Assembly: GCA_009664345.1 (NCBI GenBank)
Contig: CP043547.1
Location: forward strand, 5,050,709-5,114,708
Length of the DNA: 64,000 nucleotides
Source of the DNA: Planctomycetales bacterium 10988
Lineage (GTDB): Bacteria > Planctomycetota > Planctomycetia > Pirellulales > Pb10988
Direction of reading: 5' to 3'
Positions 36,841 to 45,831 of the stretch are shown one piece after another (the first letter of the stretch is position 1; each line of letters opens with the position of its first letter). The position numbers and the translations under genes were made by a program. A model generated the notes under the pieces. It had not been told where the DNA came from. It ran no database searches and saw only the letters and a list, made by a program, of their open reading frames with translations.

Positions 36841-37306
36841 ATGACTTGGTACAACTCCCTTTCCCGGCGTTCTCAGTCCAAATCTTTTCCCCCACAAGAA
36901 ACTCGCTTGCAGCTTGAGCAACTCGAAACCCGTCACCTGCTCTCGGCAGAACCGGTCTTATTGAACGTCAATGTTGGCGAATTTTCAGATCGACTTGATT
37001 TAGACTTAGGGGGACATTCAGATCCGGCGCAGTTGACCGAAGTGAATGGAATCACGTTTTTTACGGCAAATGATGAAACTACCGGTGTGGAACTTTGGAA
37101 GAGTGATGGGACCTCCGAAGGAACGGTTCTTGTGCGAGATATCGTACCTGGCTCAGGAAGCCCTTCAATTTCTCAGTTAACGAATGTGAATGGCACTCTG
37201 CTTTTCACAGCCATTGATGGCGTCCATGGTCGAGAGCTTTGGAAATCCGACGGAACTTCTGCTGGTACGACGATCGTCAAAGACATCGTTGATGAAGACC
37301 TGTTTA
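36841..37306 (+). pseudogene. Truncated fourth ELWxxDGT gene
   Basis: The first 155 codons of a further paralogue: MTWYNSLSRRSQ, then LEQLETRHLLSAEPV, then two ELWxxDGT units (VELWKSDGTSEGT, RELWKSDGTSAGT). The frame reaches the IS5-family element at 37307 and stops at 37309-37311 inside it. Joining the two flanks without the element gives a stop (DLFTG then TAG) only a few codons later, so the gene had already lost the rest before, or together with, the insertion. Compared with its siblings about nine tenths is missing. The N-terminus is more distant from genes 1-3 than those are from each other. Confidence 0.85.
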
Positions 37307-38852
37307 CTTAGTCGTCCCTGAAAAAAGGTCTTTTTTTCTCGCTTTTATCAAGCGAGGAGGGGAGTGCGGGTTCGGGGGGGAGCCATTGCTGGGCAGGTAA
37401 ACGCTTCTTTGAGGAGCTTGAGGAGCAGGGCGAGCTGTTGCCACGGCCAACCAATCCGCGCAGGCCCGAAAGCCAAAAGTAGTTTTCGGATGTTCGCCGC
37501 CGCTCCAGCCAAGACCGCGTTGATCGCGTCACCGGCCAAGCCCTTGAGAAAGCAACGTCCCAGAAGGTGGTCCGACTTGAGGTGGCCGATCTTTGGCTCG
37601 ATCGCGTTGCGGCGTCGGCGGCGTTTTTTCTGGGTCCGACTCAGGCCTCGCGTGCTGCTGCCGGCCAAGTGAACCCTCGCTGGACCACGGTAATCATGGC
37701 CGCGATATCCCTTGTCAACGAAGGCGTCGCTCACCGCTTGGCCGGTCGTCGACTCGACCGTTTGCAGCGTCGCGGCGAGGGTGTGGCCGTCGTACGGATT
37801 GCCCTCGCACAGCCGCACGCCGACGACCCAATTGCCGCGATTGCTCGTCGCGAGGGCGATCTTTTGCCCGAATTCGTACCGCCGGTGGGCCTTGCCTTTG
37901 CTGATGCAAACCACCTCCGGCTCGTGGAGGCTGTAGAGTTTTTGCTTATCATGCGGCTGCTGCCGGTGGACGCGTTCGCACAAGAACAGCAGTTTTTCCA
38001 GGGAAAAATCGGGCTTCGGCTGCTTGCGGCGGACGTCGCGGATCACCCGACCGAGGCAAGTGCGGAGCTTTTTGAGGCGGCGTCGCATCCGCTTGAACTG
38101 CTTGGCGTGGGCATAACGACTCGCTTGCAGGGCGGCCTGCTTGGCGACGTTGACATACGATTGCCGCAGGCGAATGCCCCGCGTTTTGGCCGCCTTGCCG
38201 AGTTTGTGGATCGCCTTCAGCAGCAACTTCGAGTCGGCGGCGTGATATTTTTCTCCTGCACGGTCGTGTCGACGGTGACCTGCCGCAGCTCTTGAGGCCG
38301 GACTTGCTTGCTACGAACGGCCAGAGCGAGGGTCTCTTCCAGCAGCTGTTGCAGCCGTTCGGCCCCGACGCGTTGCCGCCATTTGATGAGCGCGGTGGGA
38401 TGAATCGGCGGCACATGTTGCATCGTCGTGAAGCCGCAAAAGCACTGCCAGTACGGGTTTTCCACCCAACGATCCAGCAGCGATTCGTCCGACTCGCCGA
38501 AGGCGTGCTTGAGATAATGCAGCCCGACCATCAGCCGGGTGGCCTTCGCCGGAGCCCCGAAGTCGGCGGCATAACAGCCCTCGAACGCCGCCTCAAACCG
38601 CCGCCAATCGATCCGCTCGGCGAGACGAACAAGCGGATGCTCGGGGTTGAGAATCTGCTCGAACGACGCCCGAAACAGGTCCTGCTGGTTCGACTCTGGG
38701 TTCAAAGGCGGCTTCATCACCGTTCTCCGTTTGCAAGGTTTGCAAGGTCAAGGCCGAAAATCCTGGCAAAGTTTACCCTACCCTTCGCCGGTGTTAAAGC
38801 TATCATACCCAGGAAAAATTGAATTTTTAAGACTTTTTCAGGGAGGACTAAG
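37307..38852 (-). mobile_element. IS5-family insertion sequence with TA duplication
   Basis: A 1546-base element bounded by CTTAGTCGTCCCTGAAAAA on the left and its near-exact inverse on the right (CTTAGTCCTCCCTGAAAAA read inward), with TA at 37305-37306 and 38853-38854. It is markedly GC-rich compared with both flanks, suggesting recent arrival. It inserted at the broken end of ELWxxDGT gene 4. Confidence 0.85.
37348..38720 (-). pseudogene. IS5-family transposase, frameshifted
   Basis: Two overlapping minus-strand frames form one transposase. The N-terminal part (38720-38217, 167 residues) has NPEHPLVRLAERIDWRRFE, then TRLMVGLHYLKHAFGESDES and ends at VDTTVQEKNITPPT before an early stop. The C-terminal part (38226-37348) continues LLKAIHKLGKAAKTRGIRLR, YSLHEPEVVCISKGKAHRRY, DAFVDKGYRGHDY and NAIEPKIGHLKSD, including the remaining catalytic residues. 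The frames are offset by -1 near 38225-38240, where no A6G-type slippery run exists, so a one-base deletion is likelier than programmed frameshifting. The last part, near 37348-37440, reads through a Pro/Arg-rich end. Confidence 0.8.
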
Positions 38853-38889
38853 TACTGGGTAGAAGGAAACTTTATCAGCGTTCCCTATA

Positions 38890-38928
38890 AATAAAAATTG
38901 CTTCCCTTGAAGACTCAAGAGAAGCAAT
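38890..38928 (-). terminator. Rho-independent terminator of trxB
   Basis: A 13-pair stem (ATTGCTTCCCTTG 38897-38909 with CAAGAGAAGCAAT 38916-38928, one mismatch), followed on the minus strand by TTTTTAT. It lies about 30 bases past the trxB stop. Confidence 0.85.
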
Positions 38929-38959
38929 TGATCACTTTAAATTATAAAATTCTCGACTC

Positions 38960-40018
38960 TTAATCTAGATACCCTTTTTCGGCGAGCCAGCGTTCGGCGT
39001 CGAGGGCGGACATGCAGCCAGAGCCGGCAGCGGTAATGGCTTGACGATAGTAATCATCGAAGACATCGCCGGCGGCAAAGACCCCTTCCACACTTGTATA
39101 AGTACGGCCAGGTTGCTTCAGTTTAATATAACCTTTGTCCGTAGTTTCCAAAGCTCCGTTGAGGAACTTCGTATTCGGGGTATGCCCGATAGCGAGAAAC
39201 AGCCCGCCGGCTTCGATCTCGGAAGTTTTGTCCTCTTTACTATCGTGGACTTTGACGCCATTGACGCCGCCATCTTCCGTTCCGAGGACTTCCACCACTT
39301 CGCTATTCCAAACGAAGTCGATCTTCGGATGATCGAGGGCACGCTGCCCCATGATCTTGGAAGCCCGCAAGGATTCGCGGCGGTGAACGACTTTCACCTC
39401 ACTGGCGAACTTGGCTAAGTAAGTCGCTTCTTCCATGGCACTATCGCCACCACCGACGACAATCAAGGTTTGATTGCGGAAGCGTGGCAAGGCTCCATCA
39501 CAGACCGCACAGGCACTCACGCCGCGGTTTTTATAGGCATGTTCGCTGTCGAGACCCAGGTAATTCGCCCTGGCTCCAGTGGCAACAATCACGGAAAGGG
39601 CCTCGATTTCTTTTCCCTCGAGCGATTTTAATTTGAAGGGATGCGTATCGAAATCGACTTCGACAATATCATCGGTGATGATGCGGGTTTCGAAGTTTTT
39701 CGCTTGTTGCCGCATCAATTCCATCAACTCCGGACCGCTGACCCCTTCGCCGGAGTGCGGGGCCATGATCGAACGAATCTTCTTGGGCAAGGCACTATCG
39801 AGATAGCCGCTCAGGTCGCCATGCGGGAAACCTGCAAAGTTCTCGACTTCCGTGGTGAGGTTCAATTGCCCCAGCGGCAGGGTCCCGTTTTGTTGATTTT
39901 CGTTGGTTTGTGCCCCTTCGAAGACGAGCGGACTTAGCTCAGCGCGGGCGGCATAAATCGCGGCGGACCAGCCGGCGGGGCCGCTTCCGATGATGACTAC
40001 TTTTTCAACGTCAGACAT
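38960..40018 (-). CDS. trxB: Thioredoxin reductase
   Basis: A 352-residue cytoplasmic FAD/NADPH enzyme that reduces thioredoxin. FAD-binding GSGPAG is at residues 11-16, the redox-active CAVC at 170-173, the NADPH-binding GGGDSA at 189-194, and the C-terminal FAD site ([21 protein letters not shown], in two halves) at about 310-335. It is longer than the usual 310-320 residues because of two insertions: about 10 residues at 38-50 ([13 protein letters not shown]) and about 25 residues at 67-94, between NFAGFP and GPELM. The order of domains is otherwise standard. It is a single gene with its own terminator, divergent from cstA. Confidence 0.93.
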   Translation of the reverse strand: MSDVEKVVIIGSGPAGWSAAIYAARAELSPLVFEGAQTNENQQNGTLPLGQLNLTTEVENFAGFPHGDLSGYLDSALPKKIRSIMAPHSGEGVSGPELMELMRQQAKNFETRIITDDIVEVDFDTHPFKLKSLEGKEIEALSVIVATGARANYLGLDSEHAYKNRGVSACAVCDGALPRFRNQTLIVVGGGDSAMEEATYLAKFASEVKVVHRRESLRASKIMGQRALDHPKIDFVWNSEVVEVLGTEDGGVNGVKVHDSKEDKTSEIEAGGLFLAIGHTPNTKFLNGALETTDKGYIKLKQPGRTYTSVEGVFAAGDVFDDYYRQAITAAGSGCMSALDAERWLAEKGYLD

Positions 40019-40310
40019 GAAATTGATTCTTTCTTTTCTTTGGAAACCTAAAGTTTTAGCTTGTTTTGTGTCTCGCTCTGAATCGCCGCGAGGGCGAATG
40101 GACGGTTTGTAGCTGTTCTAACAAGGAATTATAAACAAAGGTTCGCCGGGGTCTACGGTCTTGGGTTGTGAAGCCCTGAAGCCGAAGGTATCCTAAAAGG
40201 TCTGATTTGGTTTATCTACTTGCAATCACTTTAGTTATCGATCTTTGGTTTGTTTTTCGGCCACGCAATAGGGTTGTTTCCGCTAGCCAAAGATAAGGGA
40301 GTATAGGGCC

Positions 40311-42215
40311 ATGTGGCAAAATGCCGCACTTGTGACACTTCTTTCGTTCGTGGCATTAGGCGTTGCCTATCTAACGTATGGGCGTTTTTTGGCTCGCCGA
40401 GTTTTCAAGCTCGACCCTGATCGAGAAACTCCGGCCCATACGTTTCAAGATGGAATCGATTATGTCCCAACGAAGGTTCCCGTGCTGTTTGGGCATCATT
40501 TTGCTTCGATTGCGGGACTTGGCCCGATTCTCGGCCCGGCGGTGGCGGTCTATTGGGGCTGGTTGCCGGCAGTTCTGTGGGTGGTGATTGGTTGTATTTT
40601 TCTCGGAGCGGTCCACGACTTGGGGGCGATTACCACGAGCCTTCGCTTTCAAGGAAGGTCGATTGGGGACCTTTGCCGGGAGTTGGCAGGCGGTCGCGCT
40701 CGACTTATCTTTCTAATCATCATCTTCTTTTTGATGTCCCTGGCGATGGGGGCATTTGTGAATGCGATTGCGGCCCTGTTTGTTGAATTTCGCCCTGATG
40801 CCATTATTCCTTCTTTTGGTTTGATTGTGGTGGCGATTGGAATCGGGCTTTCAACGTATTTACTGAAAGCCGGCTTGGGACCGGTCACGATGCTAGGCTT
40901 GCTTTTGTTTGGTAGCTTGATTGTCGTCGGGGTCAATCAGCCCGTGCCGTCGCATACTTGGTTTCTATCTGATTCGACAGCTGAAGTTTTAATGGCCGAA
41001 CGGAGTGCCGAAGATACTGAACTCATTGCCCCCTATGGAGCGAGTCAAGCAAGAGCCTATTTGGCAACGCTGCCGAATGCCGAACAACTCACCACCGATC
41101 TGAATGAAGCGTCCCGCTCTGCTCAGGTCTCTTGGATTTGGATTCTGCTGGCGTATGCCTTTGTCGCTTCGGTTTTGCCAGTGTGGCTGCTGCTGCAACC
41201 TCGTGATTATTTAAACAGTTTTCAGCTTTATTTTGCTTTGGCATTGCTGGCTGGCGGTCTTTTATTGGCGGCGGTCATGGGTTCAGAGGTTGCCCAGATT
41301 CAAGCGGAGCCGATTCGTAAAGTTGTCGATGAAAATGCCCCGCCGATGCTACCGTTCCTCTTCGTGACGATTGCTTGCGGGGCGATCAGCGGTTTTCATA
41401 GTTTGGTTTCGAGCGGAACGACGGTTCGTCAACTCAATAAAGAAACCGATGCCTTGCCGATTGGCTATGGGGCGATGCTCACCGAAGGGGCCTTGGCGAT
41501 TCTGGTGATCATGGCCTGCGTGGCGGGGTTGGGAGCGGCGGCTTGGGAACCTGCTGGGGCTTATGGTTCTTGGAGTGGAATTAAAGGAGGCGGCCTCGGG
41601 GTGCAGCTCAATGCCGTGGTGGTGGGCGGGGCAAACTTTCTCAATCAAGTCGGACTTCCTTTGATTTATGGAAAAGCCTTCCTGGCGGTGACGATCGTTG
41701 CTTTTGCGATGACTACCTTGGATTCGGCAACGCGATTACTTCGTTTCAATGTGGAAGAAATCGGCAAGAGTATCGGTTGGAAGTTCTTGGTCAATCCGTA
41801 TCTGGCTTCTTTCCTCGCTATTCTTGGGATCGCCAGCTTCGGCCTCGTGAAACAGGCGAAAACCCTTTTCCTTCTGTTTGGTACGACCAATCAACTCCTC
41901 GCCGGGCTAACACTCTTTACGGTCACGCTGTTCCTTTACCGAACGCGGCGGCCGATTCTATATACCTTGATTCCTACTCTCTTTATGCTCGTCGTCACCA
42001 CCGTGGCGATGGGGTATACCTTCCTCGATCAATGGGCGACCGAAGCGGATCAAAAACCGTGGCTGCTGATTATTGTCTCCGTGGTGGTTTTCCTCATGAC
42101 CGTGTGGCTCATCATCGAAGGCATCATGGCCTTCGCCAAAGGTCCGGAACCGATCGAGGAAACTGCCGCCTCTTCGGAACCTTCTCAAGTCGAAGAAACT
42201 GTTGAAGTAGAGTGA
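40311..42215 (+). CDS. cstA: CstA-family carbon starvation/peptide transporter
   Basis: A 634-residue polytopic inner-membrane protein of the CstA family (PF02554), which takes up peptides or pyruvate when carbon is scarce. The N-terminus has AYLTYGRFLARRVFKLDP, DGIDYVPTKVPVLFGHHFAS and IAGLGPILGPAVA, all characteristic. Many hydrophobic segments follow (about 15). A later FHSLVSSGTTVRQL and MTTLDSATRLLRF match the C-terminal CstA region. The last 20 residues are acidic (EETAASSEPSQVEETVEVE). Energy is presumably from a proton gradient. It is transcribed divergently from trxB across a 292-base gap that must hold both promoters; the next gene starts 44 bases downstream. Confidence 0.93.
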   Translation: MWQNAALVTLLSFVALGVAYLTYGRFLARRVFKLDPDRETPAHTFQDGIDYVPTKVPVLFGHHFASIAGLGPILGPAVAVYWGWLPAVLWVVIGCIFLGAVHDLGAITTSLRFQGRSIGDLCRELAGGRARLIFLIIIFFLMSLAMGAFVNAIAALFVEFRPDAIIPSFGLIVVAIGIGLSTYLLKAGLGPVTMLGLLLFGSLIVVGVNQPVPSHTWFLSDSTAEVLMAERSAEDTELIAPYGASQARAYLATLPNAEQLTTDLNEASRSAQVSWIWILLAYAFVASVLPVWLLLQPRDYLNSFQLYFALALLAGGLLLAAVMGSEVAQIQAEPIRKVVDENAPPMLPFLFVTIACGAISGFHSLVSSGTTVRQLNKETDALPIGYGAMLTEGALAILVIMACVAGLGAAAWEPAGAYGSWSGIKGGGLGVQLNAVVVGGANFLNQVGLPLIYGKAFLAVTIVAFAMTTLDSATRLLRFNVEEIGKSIGWKFLVNPYLASFLAILGIASFGLVKQAKTLFLLFGTTNQLLAGLTLFTVTLFLYRTRRPILYTLIPTLFMLVVTTVAMGYTFLDQWATEADQKPWLLIIVSVVVFLMTVWLIIEGIMAFAKGPEPIEETAASSEPSQVEETVEVE

Positions 42216-42245
42216 GGAGTGGGCGGTGGAGTGTGGGGAGTTTTA
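42214..42245 (+). repeat. Purine-rich repeat left of the S23 gene
   Basis: GTGAGGAGTGGGCGGTGGAG and the following GTGTGGGGAG are imperfectly inverted at 42645-42685, so the S23 gene sits between inverted purine-rich tracts. Confidence 0.5.
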
Positions 42246-42259
42246 GAAAGGAGAAAGTT

Positions 42260-42625
42260 TTGGCCCTGCAAACATATCGGGAATTGGAGGTTTGGCAGAG
42301 AGCAATGGACTTAGCCGTTGACTGTTATGAAAAGACAAAAAACTTTCCTAAAGAAGAGATGTTTGGGCTAACAAGTCAGATCAGGCGAGCTGCGAGTTCC
42401 ATTCCATCCAACCTCGCGGAAGGTCAAGGAAGACAATCGACGAAGGAATTTTTAAATTTTATTTCAATTGCACGCGGATCGTTGAAAGAACTTGAAACTC
42501 ACCTGATACTCAGTCATCGGATCGGCTATCTTGATGAAGAAAATTTACAAGCTTTCCTAGCCAAGACCGAGCCGATCAGTCGGATGTTAACCGGTCTCCG
42601 CAAAGCACTTGAGAAGCGTCTCTAG
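42260..42625 (+). CDS. Four-helix-bundle protein (23S rRNA intervening-sequence family)
   Basis: A 121-residue soluble helical protein of the S23/IVP family (PF05635). Diagnostic blocks are YRELEVWQRAMDLAVDCYE, FGLTSQIRRAASSIPSNLAE with GQGRQS, EFLNFISIARGSLKELETHL and GYLDEENLQAF. The start is TTG at 42260, supported by AAAGGAG 7 bases upstream; an in-frame ATG at 42212 lies inside the end of cstA and would read through the purine-rich repeat. Family members occur inside 23S rRNA intervening sequences and as free genes, and their function is unknown. Inverted purine-rich tracts flank the gene, suggesting a mobile cassette. Confidence 0.9.
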   Translation: MALQTYRELEVWQRAMDLAVDCYEKTKNFPKEEMFGLTSQIRRAASSIPSNLAEGQGRQSTKEFLNFISIARGSLKELETHLILSHRIGYLDEENLQAFLAKTEPISRMLTGLRKALEKRL

Positions 42626-42949
42626 ACCTGTTTTTACTCAACATTCCACCCCCCACTCCCCACTCTCCACCCCTCACTCAATCCCTTCCTTTCAAAAGGA
42701 ACGGAAAAATCGGTACAGAACATTTGCCAGGTGGTCGATGGAATGTAATACGGAAGTGTTTCGACCGGGAAAGCGAGCTGCTTCGGCAGGCTGAGGGTTT
42801 TGGGACCTTTTTCTCGATGCGATCACTTCATGAAATTCCTATTGCCGACTGCATGAGAAAAACCTTCGCGGGAGAAGTGGAGGTTTTGGCAGTCCCCCCC
42901 GAGACGGTTTTCGGCACCCCTCCCCGATTACCCCCCGAAGAGGATAACC
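42626..42949. other. Intergenic region with pyrimidine-rich repeat
   Basis: 324 bases without a supported gene. The pyrimidine-rich tract at 42645-42685 (CCACCCCCCACTCCCCACTC type) is the partner of the purine-rich tract at 42214. The rest is the leader of the next gene, with AGAGGA about 6 bases before its ATG. Confidence 0.5.
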
Positions 42950-44587
42950 ATGCGCGTTCCGCTGATCCATCGAAGTTGCCGTTGGCTGACCGCAGCGATG
43001 CACCTTGCCTTTTGGTCGGTTGCGGTTAGCTCCGCCAGTTTTGCGGCGGAACCCTTCCAGATTCCTGCCCCGCAAGCCGGACCGGGATTTGGCACGATGA
43101 TGCCACCCCAAGGACCACCGATGTCCGCCATGCCGCCGGCAATGATGGGCGGCCCGATGCAAGGTCCGATGGGGCCTGGTATGCCGGGGATGATGCCACC
43201 GCAATCGATGCGTATTCCGGCCGGTCCCATGATGGGGGGAATGCCTCCGATGGGCGGACCGGTGCAACCCGTCTCTTACAACACCACGGGGTATCCGGCA
43301 GGCTTTGAAGTTGCCGGGCCAAGCTATCCCGCACCTTGTACTTCCTGCCTTTCCGATTGCGGATTGGAAAGTGTTGGTTGCGATGAATGCTCCTCGTGCG
43401 GAAATCTTTGTGGACCTGACGGCTGCTGCAATCATTGCAAAGGCTGTGGAACGGATTGTCTGCTCGGGCTGCTGTTTGGCCCTGGAGTCATCGATCCTCA
43501 TACGTTGTTGGTCCCGAATATGTTGGGCGGCTTCACCATGGGGAACTCGTTCAGCGGTCGTCCCTTTATCGCTCCGAATGGTTTTATTCCGTTGCCTCCG
43601 AATGTCAATCCGGCTGGACCTTTACCGGTGTTTCCACCGCAACAGGTGTTGACCGATAGTGGCAATATCGCGGTTGCGTATCCTTTCAAAACTTATAAGG
43701 CGGCGGAAAATCAATCGCCTTTCCCCCGGAATCGGATTTATGGCGAAGGCTTGTACGCGGACGAAGTGAACGGAACCGATGAGTTTTCAAAAGCACTTTT
43801 TGGATTCGAATCGACCTTGCTCGGGGGCTGTGCCTCGATCGGTTTTCAACTTCCTTACTACAGCATTGATACAGCGGCTTCGCCGGCCATTGTGGATTCC
43901 CTGGGTCAACCCGTTGGTGGATTTGGCCTGAATCCTGGGGAAGCCAGCGATATCGGTGACTTGACGATGATTCTCAAGTACTCGCCATTTTATGATCGTC
44001 AGAACGGGAATATCTTCACTTTGGGACTTTCGACCACCTTCGCAACGGGGCCCGATTTGTATGGGGATGTGCTGCCGATTTACGAAGTGCAAGATGTGAA
44101 GCATTCCGGCTCGATTCAACCTTGGGTGGCGTTTAACCGCTTCCTTTGTCCGCAGTTCTGTGGTCCCTCAGGTTGGTACGTGCAAGGCTTCGCCGCGGTG
44201 GATGCTCCCTTCGATGGTGACGATGCCACATATTTCTACGGGGATATCGGAATTGGAAACTACATCCAACAGTCCAACCATTGCTTTATTACAGCGATTA
44301 CTCCGCTGTTCGAAGTCCACTTAAATACTCCGCTTCGCAACGAAGAGCAGTTCCTTGTACCTTCGCCGGGCTTAGCTCCGACGCTCAATGCCCCGAATGT
44401 CGTCATCACGAATCCCTTGGTGGAATACCATACCCAAGTCGATTTGACTGCGGGTTTCAGCGTGGAGATTCTGCAAAAGACGACTTTCTCCTGCGGGGTC
44501 TCTTTCCCGATGGTCGGTCCGCTGCCTTATGACTATCAAGTCCAAGCCCAGTTGAATATTTATCCGGGCGGATTTGGAGGGCAATAG
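42950..44587 (+). CDS. Secreted Met/Pro- and Cys-rich protein with barrel-like domain
   Basis: A 545-residue exported protein; a signal peptide covers about 1-33 (LAFWSVAVSSASFAAEP). Residues about 40-105 are rich in Met, Pro and Gly (MMGGPMQGPMGPGMPGMMPP). Residues about 125-170 form a dense Cys cluster (CTSCLSDC, CDECSSCGNLC, CCNHCKGC). Residues about 225-545 alternate beta strands with aromatic and polar residues (FEVHLNTPLRN, VDLTAGFSVEIL, YDYQVQAQLNIYP) and end in YPGGFGGQ, like planctomycete outer-membrane transporter-type barrels (BBP/phenol-porin-like). An outer-membrane location is inferred. The Cys cluster may bind metal or form disulfides. Confidence 0.65.
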   Translation: MRVPLIHRSCRWLTAAMHLAFWSVAVSSASFAAEPFQIPAPQAGPGFGTMMPPQGPPMSAMPPAMMGGPMQGPMGPGMPGMMPPQSMRIPAGPMMGGMPPMGGPVQPVSYNTTGYPAGFEVAGPSYPAPCTSCLSDCGLESVGCDECSSCGNLCGPDGCCNHCKGCGTDCLLGLLFGPGVIDPHTLLVPNMLGGFTMGNSFSGRPFIAPNGFIPLPPNVNPAGPLPVFPPQQVLTDSGNIAVAYPFKTYKAAENQSPFPRNRIYGEGLYADEVNGTDEFSKALFGFESTLLGGCASIGFQLPYYSIDTAASPAIVDSLGQPVGGFGLNPGEASDIGDLTMILKYSPFYDRQNGNIFTLGLSTTFATGPDLYGDVLPIYEVQDVKHSGSIQPWVAFNRFLCPQFCGPSGWYVQGFAAVDAPFDGDDATYFYGDIGIGNYIQQSNHCFITAITPLFEVHLNTPLRNEEQFLVPSPGLAPTLNAPNVVITNPLVEYHTQVDLTAGFSVEILQKTTFSCGVSFPMVGPLPYDYQVQAQLNIYPGGFGGQ

Positions 44588-44641
44588 TGAGGGCGGGGAA
44601 ACCCTACCTCATGGGGTGACATGGCTACCAGGGAAATGATT

Positions 44642-44808
44642 CGTGTTCGGTTTTCAGTGTTCGGTGTTCGGTACACGCACTGAAAACCGAAACGCTGGTG
44701 CTGGTCGGCCACTCGCGAAAAGTACTTTTTAAGAGGTGTTTCTGCCGGTTGGGGTTCATCTGATCGTCAAAGGTGCCATCGAGTACCGAACACTGAAAAC
44801 CGAACACG
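44642..44808. repeat. Element bounded by 24-bp perfect inverted repeats
   Basis: The 24 bases at 44642-44665 (CGTGTTCGGTTTTCAGTG and following) are exactly inverted at 44785-44808. A partial third copy in reverse orientation (CACTGAAAACCGAA) lies at 44679-44692 and a partial direct copy (GTTCGGT) at 44666-44672. The 167-base unit has no gene. It could be a MITE, a palindromic unit or a strong RNA hairpin between the convergent genes. Confidence 0.7.
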
Positions 44809-44868
44809 ATCCGTCACCCTGTCTCACGCGGGAGCCTGCCAAGGAATTTACTCCTGCCCTCAACTCCC

Positions 44869-45828
44869 TCATATCCAAAGTTTCAAGCTCCATAAAACGG
44901 TCAAGACCCAGCCGACGCAACAGACTTGCAGGCCGATCGATCGCTTGAGGACATCAATGGGGGAACCGCCGGTGCCTTCCACCTGAGCAAGGCGGAGGTA
45001 ATCTAATACGGCATACGCGGCAAAAGGGATCGTAGCCAGCTTCCGACCCTCCGCAAACACTTCCGCTTCGCGGCTATACAAGGCATAAGACAGCAGCGCG
45101 ATCCCCGCCGAGATCGCCAGTGCTTGGTCGAGAAACGAAACACTATAGCCTGCGAGACTTGGCCGATGCTGAGCATCCATTCCCGCCACCAAGTCAGCCC
45201 GGCGTTTGGCAAAAGCGAGAAAGAGAGCGAGCGTTCCGGAGCAAAAGAGGAGCCACTCCGAGGGCGTCACAGCGACCAAGGCACATCCGACCAGCACGCG
45301 AATCACGAAGCCGGAGGAAATCAAAAACACATCCAACAAGGTCAAGTGCTTCGCACCGAGGCAATACAGGCAGTTGGTCAGCAGATAGATTAAGCCCAGG
45401 ATCAGCACCACTAACCGCCCATGTAGCGTGCAATAAGAGAAGAGAGCCATCGCGGTGCTTACCAGCAGGAGACTCTCGATCGAGGCCAGCCAGACCGGAA
45501 CTCGCCCGGAAGCGATTGGACGAAAGCGTTTCTTGGGGTGGAGTCGATCTGCCTCCGCGTCCCAAATATCATTCAAGATGTAAATTGAAGAACTCAAGAA
45601 ACAAAAGCCGAACAGCCCCGCCAGAAAAACCAATGGTTCAAAGTGAGCATCCACACTTCGATCCGCTAAGGCAAACGGAACCGGAGCCAGGATAAACAGG
45701 CTCTTGACCCAATCCAGTGGCCGGGCCAATTTAATCATGCTACGGATCAACCCGCGTTGCGGGGGTGCCTGAATGGCATCGGTGGAAGAAGGGCTTTCAA
45801 CTTGCGAGTCGGGAGTTCCGGTCGACAT
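44869..45828 (-). CDS. UbiA-family prenyltransferase, decaprenyl-phosphate phosphoribosyltransferase-like
   Basis: A 319-residue polytopic inner-membrane enzyme with about 8 hydrophobic segments. Signature motifs are LARPLDWVKSLFILAP, the first Asp-rich motif NDIWDAEADRLHPKKRFRPI followed by ASGRV, and the second motif region AKRRADLVAGM. The HPxKrxRPIASG form fits the UbiA branch that transfers phosphoribose to decaprenyl phosphate (DprE pathway entry); other polyprenyl acceptors are possible. The N-terminal 25 residues are Ser/Pro-rich. The start codon lies 3 bases after the stop of the 69-residue gene upstream, and AAGGATCG in that gene can serve as the ribosome site, so the two are co-translated. 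Confidence 0.82.
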   Translation of the reverse strand: MSTGTPDSQVESPSSTDAIQAPPQRGLIRSMIKLARPLDWVKSLFILAPVPFALADRSVDAHFEPLVFLAGLFGFCFLSSSIYILNDIWDAEADRLHPKKRFRPIASGRVPVWLASIESLLLVSTAMALFSYCTLHGRLVVLILGLIYLLTNCLYCLGAKHLTLLDVFLISSGFVIRVLVGCALVAVTPSEWLLFCSGTLALFLAFAKRRADLVAGMDAQHRPSLAGYSVSFLDQALAISAGIALLSYALYSREAEVFAEGRKLATIPFAAYAVLDYLRLAQVEGTGGSPIDVLKRSIGLQVCCVGWVLTVLWSLKLWI

Positions 45829-45831
45829 AAA

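Noticed and set aside
37567-38295. 242-codon plus-strand frame opposite the transposase
   Set aside because: It is the antisense of the IS transposase in GC-rich DNA and shows no family motif.
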